Assembly: GCA_035940575.1 (NCBI GenBank)
Contig: DASZER010000010.1
Coordinates: forward strand, 1 to 64,000
Reading direction: 5' to 3'
Source of the DNA: BP-191 sp035940575
GTDB taxonomy: Bacteria > Actinomycetota > Actinomycetes > BP-191
DNA length: 64,000 bases
The notes under the pieces are model-generated. The model saw only the letters and a list, made by a program, of their open reading frames with translations, was not told where the DNA came from and ran no database searches. A program made the position numbers and the translations under genes. Of the stretch, positions 32,500 to 43,324 are shown one piece after another (the stretch's first letter is position 1; each line of letters starts with the position of its first letter).

Positions 32500-32523
32500 G
32501 GTGTCAGGAGTCTACGGGGGTGG

Positions 32524-33345
32524 CTACGCGGGCCGCGCGGCGGCCCTGCGAGCCTTGTTGCCGCCGGCCGCCTTGGCCTCGTACAGCGCCGCGTCGGCCA
32601 TCGCCATGAGGTCCTCGGCGACGGCGTCGGGACCGTTCAGCGCGGCGACGCCCGCGGAGAACGACACCCGCTTGCCGTTGGTCGCGCGGTTGGACGGGTG
32701 GGTGAGCGTGGCGCGCAGCCGGTCGACGACGTCGTACGCCACCTCGGCCTCGAGGTCGACGAACACGATGCCGAACTCGTCGCCGCCCCAGCGCCCCGCG
32801 ACGTCGCCGCCGCGCAGGCCGCGGCGCAGCACGTCGGCCACCGCCCGCAGCGCGTCGTCGCCCGCCGGGTGGCCGTGGGTGTCGTTGAGGACCTTGAAGC
32901 GGTCGAGGTCGAGCAGCACGAGGCTCACCGTCGCGCCGGTGCGCCGCGCGCGGGACGTCTCCCGGTCGAGCGCCTCGGTGAGGCCGCGGCGGTTGAGCAG
33001 GCCCGTGAGCGGGTCGGTGCGGGCGAGCGCGGCGAGCTCGTCGCGCAGCACGGACTCGCTGGCGTACGCGAGCTGCCAGACGAGCACGTCCCACAGGCGG
33101 TCGCAGACGCGGTAGTCGTGGCCGGCCTGGACGAGCTCCTTCACGACGTCGAACCGGCAGCCCGACAGGTCGGCGAGGCGGTCGAGGCTCCGCACGGCGG
33201 TGAGCGCCGTCGGCAGCGCGGGCAGCGCCTCGCCGTCGGCCATGGCCTTGGCGGCGTTGAGGAGCCACCCGCGCGCGGCGTCGCGCAGCGTGGCGGCCGA
33301 CCCGGTGAGATCGATCACCCGCCCGCGGCGCTTCGGCGCAGTCAC
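32524..33345 (-). CDS. GGDEF-domain diguanylate cyclase
   Basis: About 273 residues from GTG 33345; an alternative GTG at 33411 with a better SD would add 22. The N-terminal 100 residues are helical (unknown sensor). The GGDEF domain has DPLTGLLNRRGL, LLDLDRFKVLNDTHGH, and RGGDVAGRWGGDEFGIVF. The intact GGDEF active site and an RxxD inhibitory site five residues before it predict a c-di-GMP synthase with feedback inhibition. No EAL domain is present. Confidence 0.88.
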   Translation of the reverse strand: MTAPKRRGRVIDLTGSAATLRDAARGWLLNAAKAMADGEALPALPTALTAVRSLDRLADLSGCRFDVVKELVQAGHDYRVCDRLWDVLVWQLAYASESVLRDELAALARTDPLTGLLNRRGLTEALDRETSRARRTGATVSLVLLDLDRFKVLNDTHGHPAGDDALRAVADVLRRGLRGGDVAGRWGGDEFGIVFVDLEAEVAYDVVDRLRATLTHPSNRATNGKRVSFSAGVAALNGPDAVAEDLMAMADAALYEAKAAGGNKARRAAARPA

Positions 33346-33467
33346 CGCACGATCATCACCCCGAACGCCGTTCCCGTCGCGTCGCGACACGGCTCCCGCC
33401 CCCGGCGTCACAGCGTCCCCACGGGCCTCGCCCGGCGACGCCAGGAGCGCGTGGGTACCCTCGGTTC

Positions 33468-34433
33468 GTGGCGTTCTTTCCGGGCATCCGGCTGCACGTC
33501 GTCACCGGGAAGGGGGGCACCGGCAAGACGACCGTCGCCGCCGCCATCGCCGTCGCCCTCTCGCGCGGCGGGCGCCGCGTCCTGCTGGCCGAGGTCGAGG
33601 GGCGCCAGGGGCTCGCGTCGCTGTTCGGGAAGGGGCCGCTCCCCCACGGCGAGACGCACGTCACGACGACCGAGGGCGGCGGCAGCGTCAGCGTGATGCC
33701 GGTCGACCCGGCGCTCGCGCTGATCGAGTACCTCGACCTCTTCTACCACCTGGGCCGCGCGGGCAGGCTGCTCGACCGGATGGGCGCGACCGACTTCGTG
33801 ACGACGATCGCGCCGGGCCTGCGGGACGTGCTGCTGATCGGCAAGGTGAAGGAGGCGGTCGTACGCCGCGCCGGCAGCGGCCGCTACTACGACGCGGTCG
33901 TGCTCGACGCGCCGCCGACGGGCCGGATCACGCGCTTCCTCGGCGCGACCGACGAGGTCGCGCAGATCGCGAAGGTCGGCCCGATCCGCGGCCAGTCCGA
34001 GCAGGTGATGGCGCTGCTGCGCGGCGAGGAGACGGCGATCCACCTCGTGACGCTGCTCGAGGAGATGCCGGTCCAGGAGACGCTCGACGGCGTCGCGGCG
34101 CTGCACGCCGAGGGGCTGCCCGTCGGCGCGATCCTCGTGAACAAGGTCCGCGAGGAGCACCTGTCCAAGGCCGACCTGGCCAAGGCCGCGAGCGGCCGCC
34201 TCGACGTCGACGCGATCGGCGCGACGCTCGCCGACGTGGGCCTCACCGAGCCGGGGCTCGCGAAGGTGCTCGCCGACGAGGCGGCCGAGCACGCCCGCAG
34301 GGTCGCGCTGCAGCGCCGCGAGCGCGAGGACCTCGCCGAGCTCGGCCTGCCGATGGTGGAGCTGCCGTTGATCCCGGAGCCGATCGACCTCGGCACCGTC
34401 TCGCGGCTCGCGGACCGGCTGGTGAAGCGGTGA
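33468..34433 (+). CDS. ArsA/Get3-family ATPase, first copy
   Basis: 321 residues from GTG 33468. P-loop VTGKGGTGKTTVAAAIA (deviant Walker A with KGGTGK), switch-like VVLDAPPTGRITRFL. It matches the Rv3679 position. Rv3679-Rv3680 are known as a paired anion-transporting-ATPase-like complex. No arsenic genes are nearby. A TACCCT box ends 6 bases upstream of the GTG (leaderless). Confidence 0.88.
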   Translation: MAFFPGIRLHVVTGKGGTGKTTVAAAIAVALSRGGRRVLLAEVEGRQGLASLFGKGPLPHGETHVTTTEGGGSVSVMPVDPALALIEYLDLFYHLGRAGRLLDRMGATDFVTTIAPGLRDVLLIGKVKEAVVRRAGSGRYYDAVVLDAPPTGRITRFLGATDEVAQIAKVGPIRGQSEQVMALLRGEETAIHLVTLLEEMPVQETLDGVAALHAEGLPVGAILVNKVREEHLSKADLAKAASGRLDVDAIGATLADVGLTEPGLAKVLADEAAEHARRVALQRREREDLAELGLPMVELPLIPEPIDLGTVSRLADRLVKR

Positions 34434-35548
34434 CGTTCGACCTCGACGCCGTCGTGGACCGCAGGCGCATCGTCGTGTGCTGCGGCAGCGGCGGCGTGGG
34501 CAAGACGACGACCGCCGCGGCGGTCGCGCTGCGGGCCGCCGAGCGCGGCCGCAAGGTCGTCGTCGTCACGATCGACCCGGCGAAGCGGCTGGCCCAGAGC
34601 CTCGGCCTCACCGAGCTCGACAACACCCCCCGCGAGGTGCCCGGCGCGGGCGCGGGCGGCGGCGAGCTGCACGCGATGATGCTCGACATGAAGAGGACGT
34701 TCGACGACATCGTCCTCACCCACGCGGAGCCGGCGCGCGCGAAGCAGATCCTCGACAACCCGTTCTACGTGATGCTCTCGGCCAACCTCGCGGGCACGCA
34801 GGAGTACATGGCGATGGAGAAGCTCGGGCAGCTCCACGCCACGAAGCGGTGGGACCTGATCGTCGTCGACACCCCGCCGACGCGCAGCGCGCTGGACTTC
34901 CTCGACGCGCCGGACCGGATGACGCGGTTCCTGGACGGGCGCTTCCTGCGGATGGTGCTCGCGCCGGCGAAGGTCGGCGGGAGGTTCGGCGCGCGGCTGG
35001 TCAACGTCGGCATCAACACGTTCACCGGCGTCATCACGAAGATCACCGGCGCCGAGCTGCTGCGCGACCTGCGCGACTTCTTCACGGCGTTCGAGACGAT
35101 GTTCGGGGGGTTCCGCGACCGGGCGCAGCAGACGTACCGGCTGCTGCAGCACCCGGACACGGCGTTCGTCGTCGTCGCGTCGCCGGAGCCCGCGGCGCTG
35201 CGCGAGGCGGCGTACTTCGTCGAACGCCTCTCCGCCGAGCGGATGCCGCTCGCGGGCGTCGTCGTGAACCGCGTCCACCGCGTCGCCGCGCCGCAGCTCA
35301 CCGCCGCGCGGGCGCAGGGCGCGGCGGAGCTGCTGGACGAGAAGAAGGTGAAGGGGCCGACGGCGGGGCTGCTGCGGATGCACGCGGACCGGGTGGCGCT
35401 GGCGGAGCAGGAGCGGCGGACGATCCGCGCGTTCGTGGCGGGGCGGGCTGACGTTCCTGTGGCGGAGGTGCCTGCGATGGCGACCGACGTGCACGACGTC
35501 GAGGGCCTACGCCGGGTGGGCGAGTCGCTGGTGGGACGTACGGCCTGA
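34430..35548 (+). CDS. ArsA/Get3-family ATPase, second copy
   Basis: 372 residues from GTG 34430, overlapping the first copy by GTGA (4 bases). P-loop VVCCGSGGVGKTTTAAA, then VTIDPAKRLAQSLGL, VVDTPPTRSALDFLDAP and VVNRVHR (Get3-type motifs). Together with the first copy it probably forms a heterodimer, as for Rv3679-Rv3680. Convergent with whiB4. Confidence 0.9.
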   Translation: MTFDLDAVVDRRRIVVCCGSGGVGKTTTAAAVALRAAERGRKVVVVTIDPAKRLAQSLGLTELDNTPREVPGAGAGGGELHAMMLDMKRTFDDIVLTHAEPARAKQILDNPFYVMLSANLAGTQEYMAMEKLGQLHATKRWDLIVVDTPPTRSALDFLDAPDRMTRFLDGRFLRMVLAPAKVGGRFGARLVNVGINTFTGVITKITGAELLRDLRDFFTAFETMFGGFRDRAQQTYRLLQHPDTAFVVVASPEPAALREAAYFVERLSAERMPLAGVVVNRVHRVAAPQLTAARAQGAAELLDEKKVKGPTAGLLRMHADRVALAEQERRTIRAFVAGRADVPVAEVPAMATDVHDVEGLRRVGESLVGRTA

Positions 35549-35552
35549 CGCG

Positions 35553-35834
35553 TCAGGCCCGGACGTACGCCCGCTCGTAGTCACTGCGCGCGGTCTCCAG
35601 GAGCGTCTTCCAGGAGCGCACGTCGGGGCGCCGGCGCAGCAGGGCGCGACGCTCGCGCTCGGTCATACCGCCCCAGACGCCGAACTCGACCCTGTTGTCG
35701 AGGGCGTCGGCGAGGCACTCGGCGCGGACGGGGCACCCGAGGCAGACCTGCTTGGCGCGGTTCTGGGCCGCTCCCTGCACGAACAGCTCGTCCGGGTCGT
35801 TCGTCCTGCACGCCGCGCTGGTGGTCCAGTCCAT
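35553..35834 (-). CDS. whiB4: WhiB4-like iron-sulfur regulator
   Basis: 93 residues from ATG 35834. Cys at 9, 31, 34 and 40 (C...CxxCx5C), followed by FGVWGGMTERERRALLRRRP (GVWGG turn and basic tail). The gene name rests on synteny with Rv3681c (between the ArsA pair and ponA2) as well as on sequence. In mycobacteria WhiB4 is an oxygen- and redox-sensing regulator. Divergent from the PBP gene; the 193-base gap must hold both promoters. Confidence 0.85.
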   Translation of the reverse strand: MDWTTSAACRTNDPDELFVQGAAQNRAKQVCLGCPVRAECLADALDNRVEFGVWGGMTERERRALLRRRPDVRSWKTLLETARSDYERAYVRA

Positions 35835-36027
35835 GTCCGGTCCTTCGGCTCGCGCTCGGGGGTGGCCGAGCGATTTGGTCCGAAATCGACCGTACGAAGT
35901 GGGTCCCGCCGCGCCCATCCCCTCCCCGGGCGGTTTCCGCTGGTTCGAACGGATCATGGCGCCGAGGTGACAACGACGCGACCCTCGTCCCGGGGCGCAA
36001 GTCGTCCGATACCCTCACGTGATCCCT

Positions 36028-38442
36028 ATGACGACGGCCGACCGCACTGCCCCAGGCAGCGCGCTGCATCGCGGCGCGCTGGTCCTGCTCGTCAGCGTGC
36101 TCGCGGGGCTGCTCGTCGCCGGCATCACGTTCCCGTTCGTCGGCGGCCTCGGGCTGCTCGCCCGCAGCGCCGCGAACTCGTTCGACGGCCTCCCCGCCGA
36201 GCTCACCGAGGAGCCGCTGCCGCAGCGTACGAAGATCCTCGCGGCCGACGGATCGACGCTCGCGGACATCTACCTCAACGAGAACCGCGTCCTCGCGCGC
36301 ATCGACCAGATGCCGCCGTACCTCCTGTACGCCATCGTCGCGATCGAGGACTCGCGCTTCTACGAGCACGGCGGCGTCGACGTGCGCGGCCTCGTGCGCG
36401 CGTTCGTCCGCAACCAGCAGGCCGGCACGGTGACCCAGGGCGGGTCGACGATCACGCAGCAGTACGTGAAGAACATGCTGATCGTCGCGGCCGACGACAA
36501 GGACGGGAAGCAGAAGGCGGTCGAGCGCTCGACGCAGCGCAAGATCCAGGAGGCGCGCTACGCGATCGCCCTGGAACGCGTCTACACCAAGCGCCAGATC
36601 CTCGAGAAGTACCTGAACATCTCCTACTTCGGCAACGGCGTGTACGGCGTCGGCACCGCCGCGCAGTACTACTTCCGCAAGCACGTCCGCCAGCTCACGC
36701 TGGACGAGGCGGCGCTGCTGGCGGGCCTCGTGCAGAACCCCGAGCGCCACAACCCCGTCAAGAGCCCGAAGAACGCCAAGGCGCGCCGCGACGTCGTGCT
36801 GCGCCGCATGGCCGAGCTCGGGTTCATGGACGAGGCGTCGGTGGCGAAGGCCCTCGCGCGGCCGCTGCCGAGGATCGTTCCGCAGCAGCTCTCGGGCATC
36901 GAGGACAGCAAGGTCGCGCCGGCGTTCCTCGACTACATGCGCTCGTACTTCCTCGGCGACGAGCGCTTCGGCGACACGGTGCCCGAGCGCGCGACGCGGC
37001 TGTTCCAGGGCGGCCTGACGATCCGTACGACGCTCGACCCGAAGATCCAGGCGAGCGCGCAGAAGACGCTGAACGACACCCTGCCGCTGCCCAAGGACCC
37101 GGCCACCGCCGCCGTCGTCGTGAAGCCCGGCACCGGCGCCGTCGTCGCCATGGCGGTCTCCAACCACGACAAGACCAGCGTCAAGAACAACCTCGCGACG
37201 CTGCGGTCGTTCCAGCCGGGGTCGACGTTCAAGACGTTCACCCTCGCCGCCGCGATCGAGGAGGGGCTGCCGCTGCGCATGCGGATCCCCTCGCCCGCGC
37301 GCTGGAAGCCGCCGGCGTCGGCGAAGTGCGACACCCCGACCAGCGGCTACTTCTCGAACGCCGGCGACAGCGAGGCCGGCAACTTCGACATGGCGACCGC
37401 GACGCACCTGTCCGTGAACACGTACTACCTCCAGCTCCAGAACCGCGTCGGCCTCGACAAGATCGTCGCGATGGCGCGGCGGATGGGCGTGCCGCTGGAC
37501 GACGCGGGCCGCCGCGAGTGCTCGCTGACGCTCGGCGCGAGGTCGGTGTCGCCGCTGGACATGGCGGGGGCGTACGCGACGCTGGCCGCGCAGGGGACGT
37601 ACTGCAAGCCGACGCCGATCGTGTCGGTGCACGCGCCGGGACAGCAGCCGATCGTCGTGGAGCCCGAGTGCCACCAGGTGCTCGACCGCGACGTCGCCAA
37701 CACCGTCACGTCCGTGCTGCGCGGCGTCATCGACGGGCCGCACCCGCACCGCACGGGCAAGGGCGCGAGCATCGGCCGACCCGCCGCGGGCAAGACCGGC
37801 ACGACGAACGAGTCGCGGGCCGCGTGGTTCGACGGGTACACGCCGGACTTCGCGGCGGCGGTCTGGATGGGCTACCCGAACGCGCCGGTGCCGATGCGCA
37901 ACATCCACGGCCGCCGCACGATCTACGGCGGCGGGTTCCCCGCGTCGATGTGGCGCCAGATCATGCTGACCGCGCACCAGGGCCTGCCGCCCACGGACTT
38001 CCCCGTGCCGCCGGCGTCGACGATCCTCGGCTCCACGATCACGGTGCCGGACGTGACCGGCGTCAGCCTCTCGTCCGCGGAGGACATCCTCAGGCGGGCC
38101 GGGCTGCCGTACGTCATCTCGACGCAGCCGGTCCACGCCGGGCCTGTGCCCGCGGGGTTCGTCGGCGCGCAGACGCCGCGCGGCGGGTCGCAGGTCTACC
38201 GCGGCACGACGGTCGTGCTGTACGTCTCCGACGGGCAGGCGCCGCCGCCGCGGCCGACGCTGACGCCGAGCGCCACGGTCCCGCCGACGTCCTCGCCGAC
38301 CCCCACCGTCGCGCCGACGACGTCGTCCCCGTCGCCCAAGCCGTGCAACGGCAACGCGCCGAAGTGCGAGACGCCCACGCCGACGCCGACCCCCACCCCG
38401 ACGCCGACCCCCTCGGGCGGCGCGGGCGAGGGCGCGCGCTAG
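36028..38442 (+). CDS. ponA2: Bifunctional class A penicillin-binding protein with PASTA domain
   Basis: 804 residues from ATG 36028; a GTG at 36019 is possible. N-terminal anchor (LVLLVSVLAGLLVAGITF). Glycosyltransferase GT51 motifs EDSRFYEHGG (residue ~107) and QGGSTITQQYVKN (~136). Transpeptidase motifs STFK (~397), SVN (~461) and KTGTT (~588). One PASTA domain follows (VPDVTGVSLSSAEDILRRAG, ~671-738), then a Pro/Thr tail ending in TPTPTPTP repeats. The order matches M. tuberculosis Rv3682 ponA2. It polymerises and cross-links peptidoglycan at the outer membrane face. Confidence 0.93.
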   Translation: MTTADRTAPGSALHRGALVLLVSVLAGLLVAGITFPFVGGLGLLARSAANSFDGLPAELTEEPLPQRTKILAADGSTLADIYLNENRVLARIDQMPPYLLYAIVAIEDSRFYEHGGVDVRGLVRAFVRNQQAGTVTQGGSTITQQYVKNMLIVAADDKDGKQKAVERSTQRKIQEARYAIALERVYTKRQILEKYLNISYFGNGVYGVGTAAQYYFRKHVRQLTLDEAALLAGLVQNPERHNPVKSPKNAKARRDVVLRRMAELGFMDEASVAKALARPLPRIVPQQLSGIEDSKVAPAFLDYMRSYFLGDERFGDTVPERATRLFQGGLTIRTTLDPKIQASAQKTLNDTLPLPKDPATAAVVVKPGTGAVVAMAVSNHDKTSVKNNLATLRSFQPGSTFKTFTLAAAIEEGLPLRMRIPSPARWKPPASAKCDTPTSGYFSNAGDSEAGNFDMATATHLSVNTYYLQLQNRVGLDKIVAMARRMGVPLDDAGRRECSLTLGARSVSPLDMAGAYATLAAQGTYCKPTPIVSVHAPGQQPIVVEPECHQVLDRDVANTVTSVLRGVIDGPHPHRTGKGASIGRPAAGKTGTTNESRAAWFDGYTPDFAAAVWMGYPNAPVPMRNIHGRRTIYGGGFPASMWRQIMLTAHQGLPPTDFPVPPASTILGSTITVPDVTGVSLSSAEDILRRAGLPYVISTQPVHAGPVPAGFVGAQTPRGGSQVYRGTTVVLYVSDGQAPPPRPTLTPSATVPPTSSPTPTVAPTTSSPSPKPCNGNAPKCETPTPTPTPTPTPTPSGGAGEGAR

Positions 38443-38449
38443 CCCTCGG

Positions 38450-38905
38450 TCAGCCGGCCAGCGCCTTCTTCACGGCGGCCGCGACGCGACCGCCCTCGGC
38501 GCGGCCCGCGACGCGCGGCGTCACGAGCTTCATGACCGCGCCCATCTGCTGCGGCGACGTGGCGCCCGCCTCCTCGACGGCCGCGGCGACGAGCGCGGCG
38601 AGATCGGAGTCCGAGAGCTGTTGCGGCAGGTACGCCTCGATGACGACCCGCTCCGCGTCCTCGCGCTCGGCCAGCTCGGCACGCCCCGCGTCGGCGTAGG
38701 CGGTCGCCGACTCGCGGCGCTTCTTCGCCTCCCGCGCGAGCACCTTGAGCACCTCGTCGTCGCCGAGGTCGCGCGCCGCGCCGCCGGAGACCTCCTCGGT
38801 CTTGACCGCGGTCAGCGCCATCCGCAGCGTCGCGGTGCGCAGCTCGTCGCGCGCCTTCATCGCCGCCGTGAGGTCCGCCTGGAGCCGGTCCTTCAACTCG
38901 CTCAT
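38450..38905 (-). CDS. GatB/YqeY domain protein
   Basis: 151 residues. ELKDRLQADLTAAMKARDE, RMALTAVKTEEV, REAKKRRESATAYADAGR, EREDAERVVIEAYLPQQLS and MGAVMKLVTPRVAGRAEGGRV form the standard YqeY protein, related to the C-terminal tRNA-binding region of GatB. Function is poorly understood, with a possible role in tRNA-dependent amidation. Convergent with the PBP gene and divergent from the metallophosphoesterase. Confidence 0.9.
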   Translation of the reverse strand: MSELKDRLQADLTAAMKARDELRTATLRMALTAVKTEEVSGGAARDLGDDEVLKVLAREAKKRRESATAYADAGRAELAEREDAERVVIEAYLPQQLSDSDLAALVAAAVEEAGATSPQQMGAVMKLVTPRVAGRAEGGRVAAAVKKALAG

Positions 38906-38934
38906 GCCGCCGATCCTGGCAGATAGTGGGAGGC

Positions 38935-39819
38935 GTGATCGCCGTCGTCTCCGCCACCGCCGTCGCGGGAGCCACCGGGCTCGCGTACGCGGGCGTCGTG
39001 GAGCGCAACGCGTTCGTGCTGCGCCGCTACGACGTCCCCGTGCTGCGCGCGGGCGAGGCGCCGTTGCGGGTGCTGCACGTCAGCGACGTGCACATGCTCG
39101 GGCGGCAGGCGCGCAAGCAGGCGTTCGTCGCGTCGCTCGCGGCGGAGGAGCCCGACCTCGTCGTGACGACCGGCGACAACCTCGCGGGCCCCGACGGCCT
39201 CGAGGGGATGCTGCGCGCGGTGGAGCCGTTCCGCGGCGTGCCCGGCATCTTCGTGCTCGGGTCGAACGACTACTACGCACCCAAGCCGAAGAACCCGTTC
39301 AAGTACTTCTGGAAGGACCACAAACGCGTCGCGGGCGACCCGTTGCCGTGGCGCGACCTCGTGGCCGGGTTCCTCGACCTCGGGTGGACCGACCTGACGA
39401 ACGCGCGCACGCACGTCTCGGTCGCGGGGCGTCCTGTCGAGGTGGCGGGCGTGGACGACCCGCACCTCAAGCGCGACCGCTTGGCCGTCGCGGACCCTCC
39501 GGCGGACGCGTCGGCGGCGTTGCGGATCGCGCTGGTGCACGCGCCGGAGCCCCGGGCGCTGGACCGGTTCGAGCGCAGCGGGTTCGACCTGGTGCTGTGC
39601 GGCCACACGCACGGCGGGCAGCTCCGCCTGCCGGGCGTCGGCGCGCTCGTCACGAACTGCGGCATCGACCGCGCCCGCGCGCGCGGCCTGTCGCGGTGGG
39701 GCCGCGCGTGGCTGCACGTGTCGGCCGGGCTCGGGACGAGCCCGTACGCGCCGGTGCGCTTCGCGTGCAGGCCGGAGGCGTCGCTATTGACGCTGACGCC
39801 CGCTCCGGCGACCCGGTAG
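38935..39819 (+). CDS. Metallophosphoesterase (Rv3683-type)
   Basis: 294 residues. I chose GTG 38935 (VIAVVSATAVAGATGLAYAG, an N-terminal membrane segment) with GGGAGG just upstream, rather than GTG 38926. Metal-ligand motifs: VSDVHMLGRQ, VVTTGDNL, VLGSNDYY, LVHAPEP and LCGHTHGGQL. This is a full calcineurin-like set of the YkuE type. It completes the Rv3676-Rv3683-like block. Substrate unknown. Confidence 0.9.
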   Translation: MIAVVSATAVAGATGLAYAGVVERNAFVLRRYDVPVLRAGEAPLRVLHVSDVHMLGRQARKQAFVASLAAEEPDLVVTTGDNLAGPDGLEGMLRAVEPFRGVPGIFVLGSNDYYAPKPKNPFKYFWKDHKRVAGDPLPWRDLVAGFLDLGWTDLTNARTHVSVAGRPVEVAGVDDPHLKRDRLAVADPPADASAALRIALVHAPEPRALDRFERSGFDLVLCGHTHGGQLRLPGVGALVTNCGIDRARARGLSRWGRAWLHVSAGLGTSPYAPVRFACRPEASLLTLTPAPATR

Positions 39820-39836
39820 AGTGCACGACGCTGCAT

Positions 39837-39914
39837 CGGGATGTAGCGCAGCTTGGTTAGCGCGCCACGTTCGGGACGTGGAGGCCGGGAGTTCGAATCT
39901 CCCCATCCCGACCA
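39837..39914 (+). tRNA. tRNA-Pro (CGG)
   Basis: Cloverleaf with acceptor CGGGATG/CATCCCG, D-arm, anticodon stem CCACG/CGTGG around TTCGGGA (anticodon CGG at 39872-39874), and T-arm GGGAGTTCGAATCTCCC. Discriminator A at 39911 and an encoded CCA at 39912-39914. Confidence 0.96.
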
Positions 39915-39920
39915 CTCGCC

Positions 39921-39947
39921 AGGGCCGTCCTCACCAGAGGGCGGCCC
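39921..39947 (+). terminator. Hairpin after tRNA-Pro
   Basis: AGGGCCG (39921-39927) pairs with CGGCCCT (39941-39947); the stem can extend by CCTC/GAGG through a G-T pair. It begins 6 bases after the tRNA 3' end. GC-rich, with no clear T-run. Confidence 0.5.
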
Positions 39948-40004
39948 TGCGCGTCTCGCGCCGGCTCCACCCCGACGGCGGGGACCGCGCGTAGCCTCGC
40001 CGCC

Positions 40005-40940
40005 ATGGGCATCCCTGACGCCAACCGCTGGGCGGCGGTCCTCGTCTCGCTCGGCGTGCTGCTGCCGCTCGGGCTGTGGTTCGCGCGCGACGCGATCGGC
40101 TCGCGCATCCGCGCCGCCGTCACCGTGCTGGCCGCGGCGCTGCTGCTGCTCCAGGCGGGCGGGGCGCTCGGCCAGGCGTCGTTCCTCGGCGTCGTGGTCG
40201 CGCCCGTCGGCGGGATCCGCGAGAGCGACAGGAAGGGCGCCTACGTCACGCTGTACGTCGCCGCGCTGGCGGTCGCGCTGGCCGTCGCGCTGGCGTTGCG
40301 GCCGCGCGACGAGGTGGTCGCCGAGCCTGCGGTCGAACAGGACGAGGGGGCCGCGGACGACGAGGCCGGGGACGACGCGGAGTGGTCGTCGCACGAGGTG
40401 GAGAGCGCGCTGCCGACGCCGTCGGTGCCGTTCACCGGAGCGACGTACGCGCTGCTGCTCGTCGCGCTCGCGCTGGGGCTCCCGCTGTCCAGGTACCCCC
40501 TCGGGGACGGCGTACCGGCGCTGATGCGCCTGGCGCACGTCTCCACCGACCTCGTCGTGCTGCTGCTGATCGAGGGGCTCGTGGTGGGCCTCGCGTTGCT
40601 CCTCCCCGCCCTCCTGGTGGGCGAGCGCGAGCGGGGAGCCGTCGTCGCGGCCTTCGCGGTGGTCGCCGTCGCCAAGGGTGTCGCGGCGGCCTGGCCCGAC
40701 GCGATCTCGAACAACTACTGGCACATGATCGGGATCGGGCTCGTGCTCGGCCTCCTGCTGCCGGTCGCGCTGCGCCTGTTCCGCGGCGCCGTCGTCGAGG
40801 ACCGCCTCGCGATCGCCGTGGGCGTCGCGCTCGCGGTGGCGCTGGTGGCGACCAGCACCGCGCTGGAGTTCCGTACGACGTTCTACTCCGCCCCCGACGA
40901 CGAGGGCGTCGTCAACCTCGTGAATGTCGACGGCGACTAG
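40005..40940 (+). CDS. Polytopic membrane protein of unknown function
   Basis: 311 residues with about eight helices in two groups, separated by an acidic loop (VEQDEGAADDEAGDDAEW, residues ~107-124). It opens MGIPDANRWAAVLVSLGVLL and ends with a short extracytoplasmic tail. TAGCCT (39992-39997) ends 7 bases before the ATG, so the mRNA is probably leaderless. The 3' end overlaps convergent asd by 4 bases. No family is recognised. Confidence 0.65.
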   Translation: MGIPDANRWAAVLVSLGVLLPLGLWFARDAIGSRIRAAVTVLAAALLLLQAGGALGQASFLGVVVAPVGGIRESDRKGAYVTLYVAALAVALAVALALRPRDEVVAEPAVEQDEGAADDEAGDDAEWSSHEVESALPTPSVPFTGATYALLLVALALGLPLSRYPLGDGVPALMRLAHVSTDLVVLLLIEGLVVGLALLLPALLVGERERGAVVAAFAVVAVAKGVAAAWPDAISNNYWHMIGIGLVLGLLLPVALRLFRGAVVEDRLAIAVGVALAVALVATSTALEFRTTFYSAPDDEGVVNLVNVDGD

Positions 40941-41982
40941 CCCGCCAGCTCCCTGGCGACGAGCTCGGCGATCTGGGCGGTGTTGAGCGCGGCGCCCTTG
41001 CGCAGGTTGTCGCCGCACACGAACAGGTCCAGCGCGCGCGGGTCGTCCAGCGCGCGGCGCACGCGGCCGACGTACGTCGGGTCGGTCCCCACCACGTCGG
41101 CCGGAGTGGGGAACGTCATCGTGGCCGGGTCGTCGACGAGATCGACGCCCTCGGCCTCGCGCAGCGCCTCGTGCGCGCCCTCGACCGTGACGTCGTTGGC
41201 GAACGTCGCGTGCACCGCGAGGGAGTGCGTCGTCACGACGGGCACGCGTACGCACGTCGCCGAGACCCGCAGGTCCGGCATGCCGAGGATCTTGCGGGAC
41301 TCGTTGCGGACCTTGAGCTCCTCGCTCGTCCAGCCGTCGTCCTTGAGCGAGCCGGCCCAGGGGATGACGTTGTACGCGAGCGCGGCGGGGAACGGCGCGG
41401 TGTCGCCCACCGCCTTCGCCACGTCGCCCGCGACGCTGCCGACCGTACGGTCGCCCGCGACGCGCTCCACCTGGTCGTAGAGCGCGTCGATGCCGGCCTG
41501 GCCGGCGCCCGACGCGGCCTGGTACGACGCGACGACGAGCGACTCGAGGCCGTAGCGGCGGTGCAGCGCGCCGACCGCGACGATCATCGACAACGTCGTG
41601 CAGTTCGGGTTGGCGACGATGCCCTTCGGGCGGTCGAGCGCGGCGGTGGCGTTGACCTCGGGCACGACGAGCGGGACGTCGGGGTCCATGCGGAACGCGC
41701 CGCTGTTGTCGACGGCGACGGCCCCGCGCTCGACGGCGACCGGGCACCACTGTGCCGACACCTCGTCCGGCACGTCGAACATCGCGATGTCGACGCCGTC
41801 GAACACCTCCGGCGCCAGCGCCACGACCTCGACGTCCTCGCCGCGCACGCGCAGCCGCTTCCCCGCCGAGCGCGGCGACGCGACGAGGCGGATCTCGCCG
41901 TAGACGTCCGGGCGCGTGGAGAGCAGGTCGAGCATCACCGTGCCGACCGCGCCGGTCGCGCCGACGACGGCGAGCGTCGGCT

Positions 41983-41986
<4 letters not shown>
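40937..41986 (-). CDS. asd: Aspartate-semialdehyde dehydrogenase
   Basis: 349 residues. NADP motif VVGATGAVGTVML, phosphate-binding region, the catalytic Cys in VANPNCTTLSM, QAASGAGQAG, and the substrate Arg/His region RVPVVTTHSLAVHATF. Reduces aspartyl phosphate to aspartate semialdehyde for lysine/DAP, threonine and methionine. Its ATG overlaps the lysC stop by 4 bases. Confidence 0.95.
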
Positions 41987-43287
<1,301 letters not shown>

Positions 43288-43324
43288 GCGCCCGAGTCTA
43301 CGGGCGGCGTGACAGCATGGAGGC

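Noticed and set aside
38371..38410. Tandem ACCCCGACGCC-like repeat
   Set aside because: Encodes the TPTPTP tail of the PBP; a coding low-complexity run, not a CRISPR or regulatory repeat.
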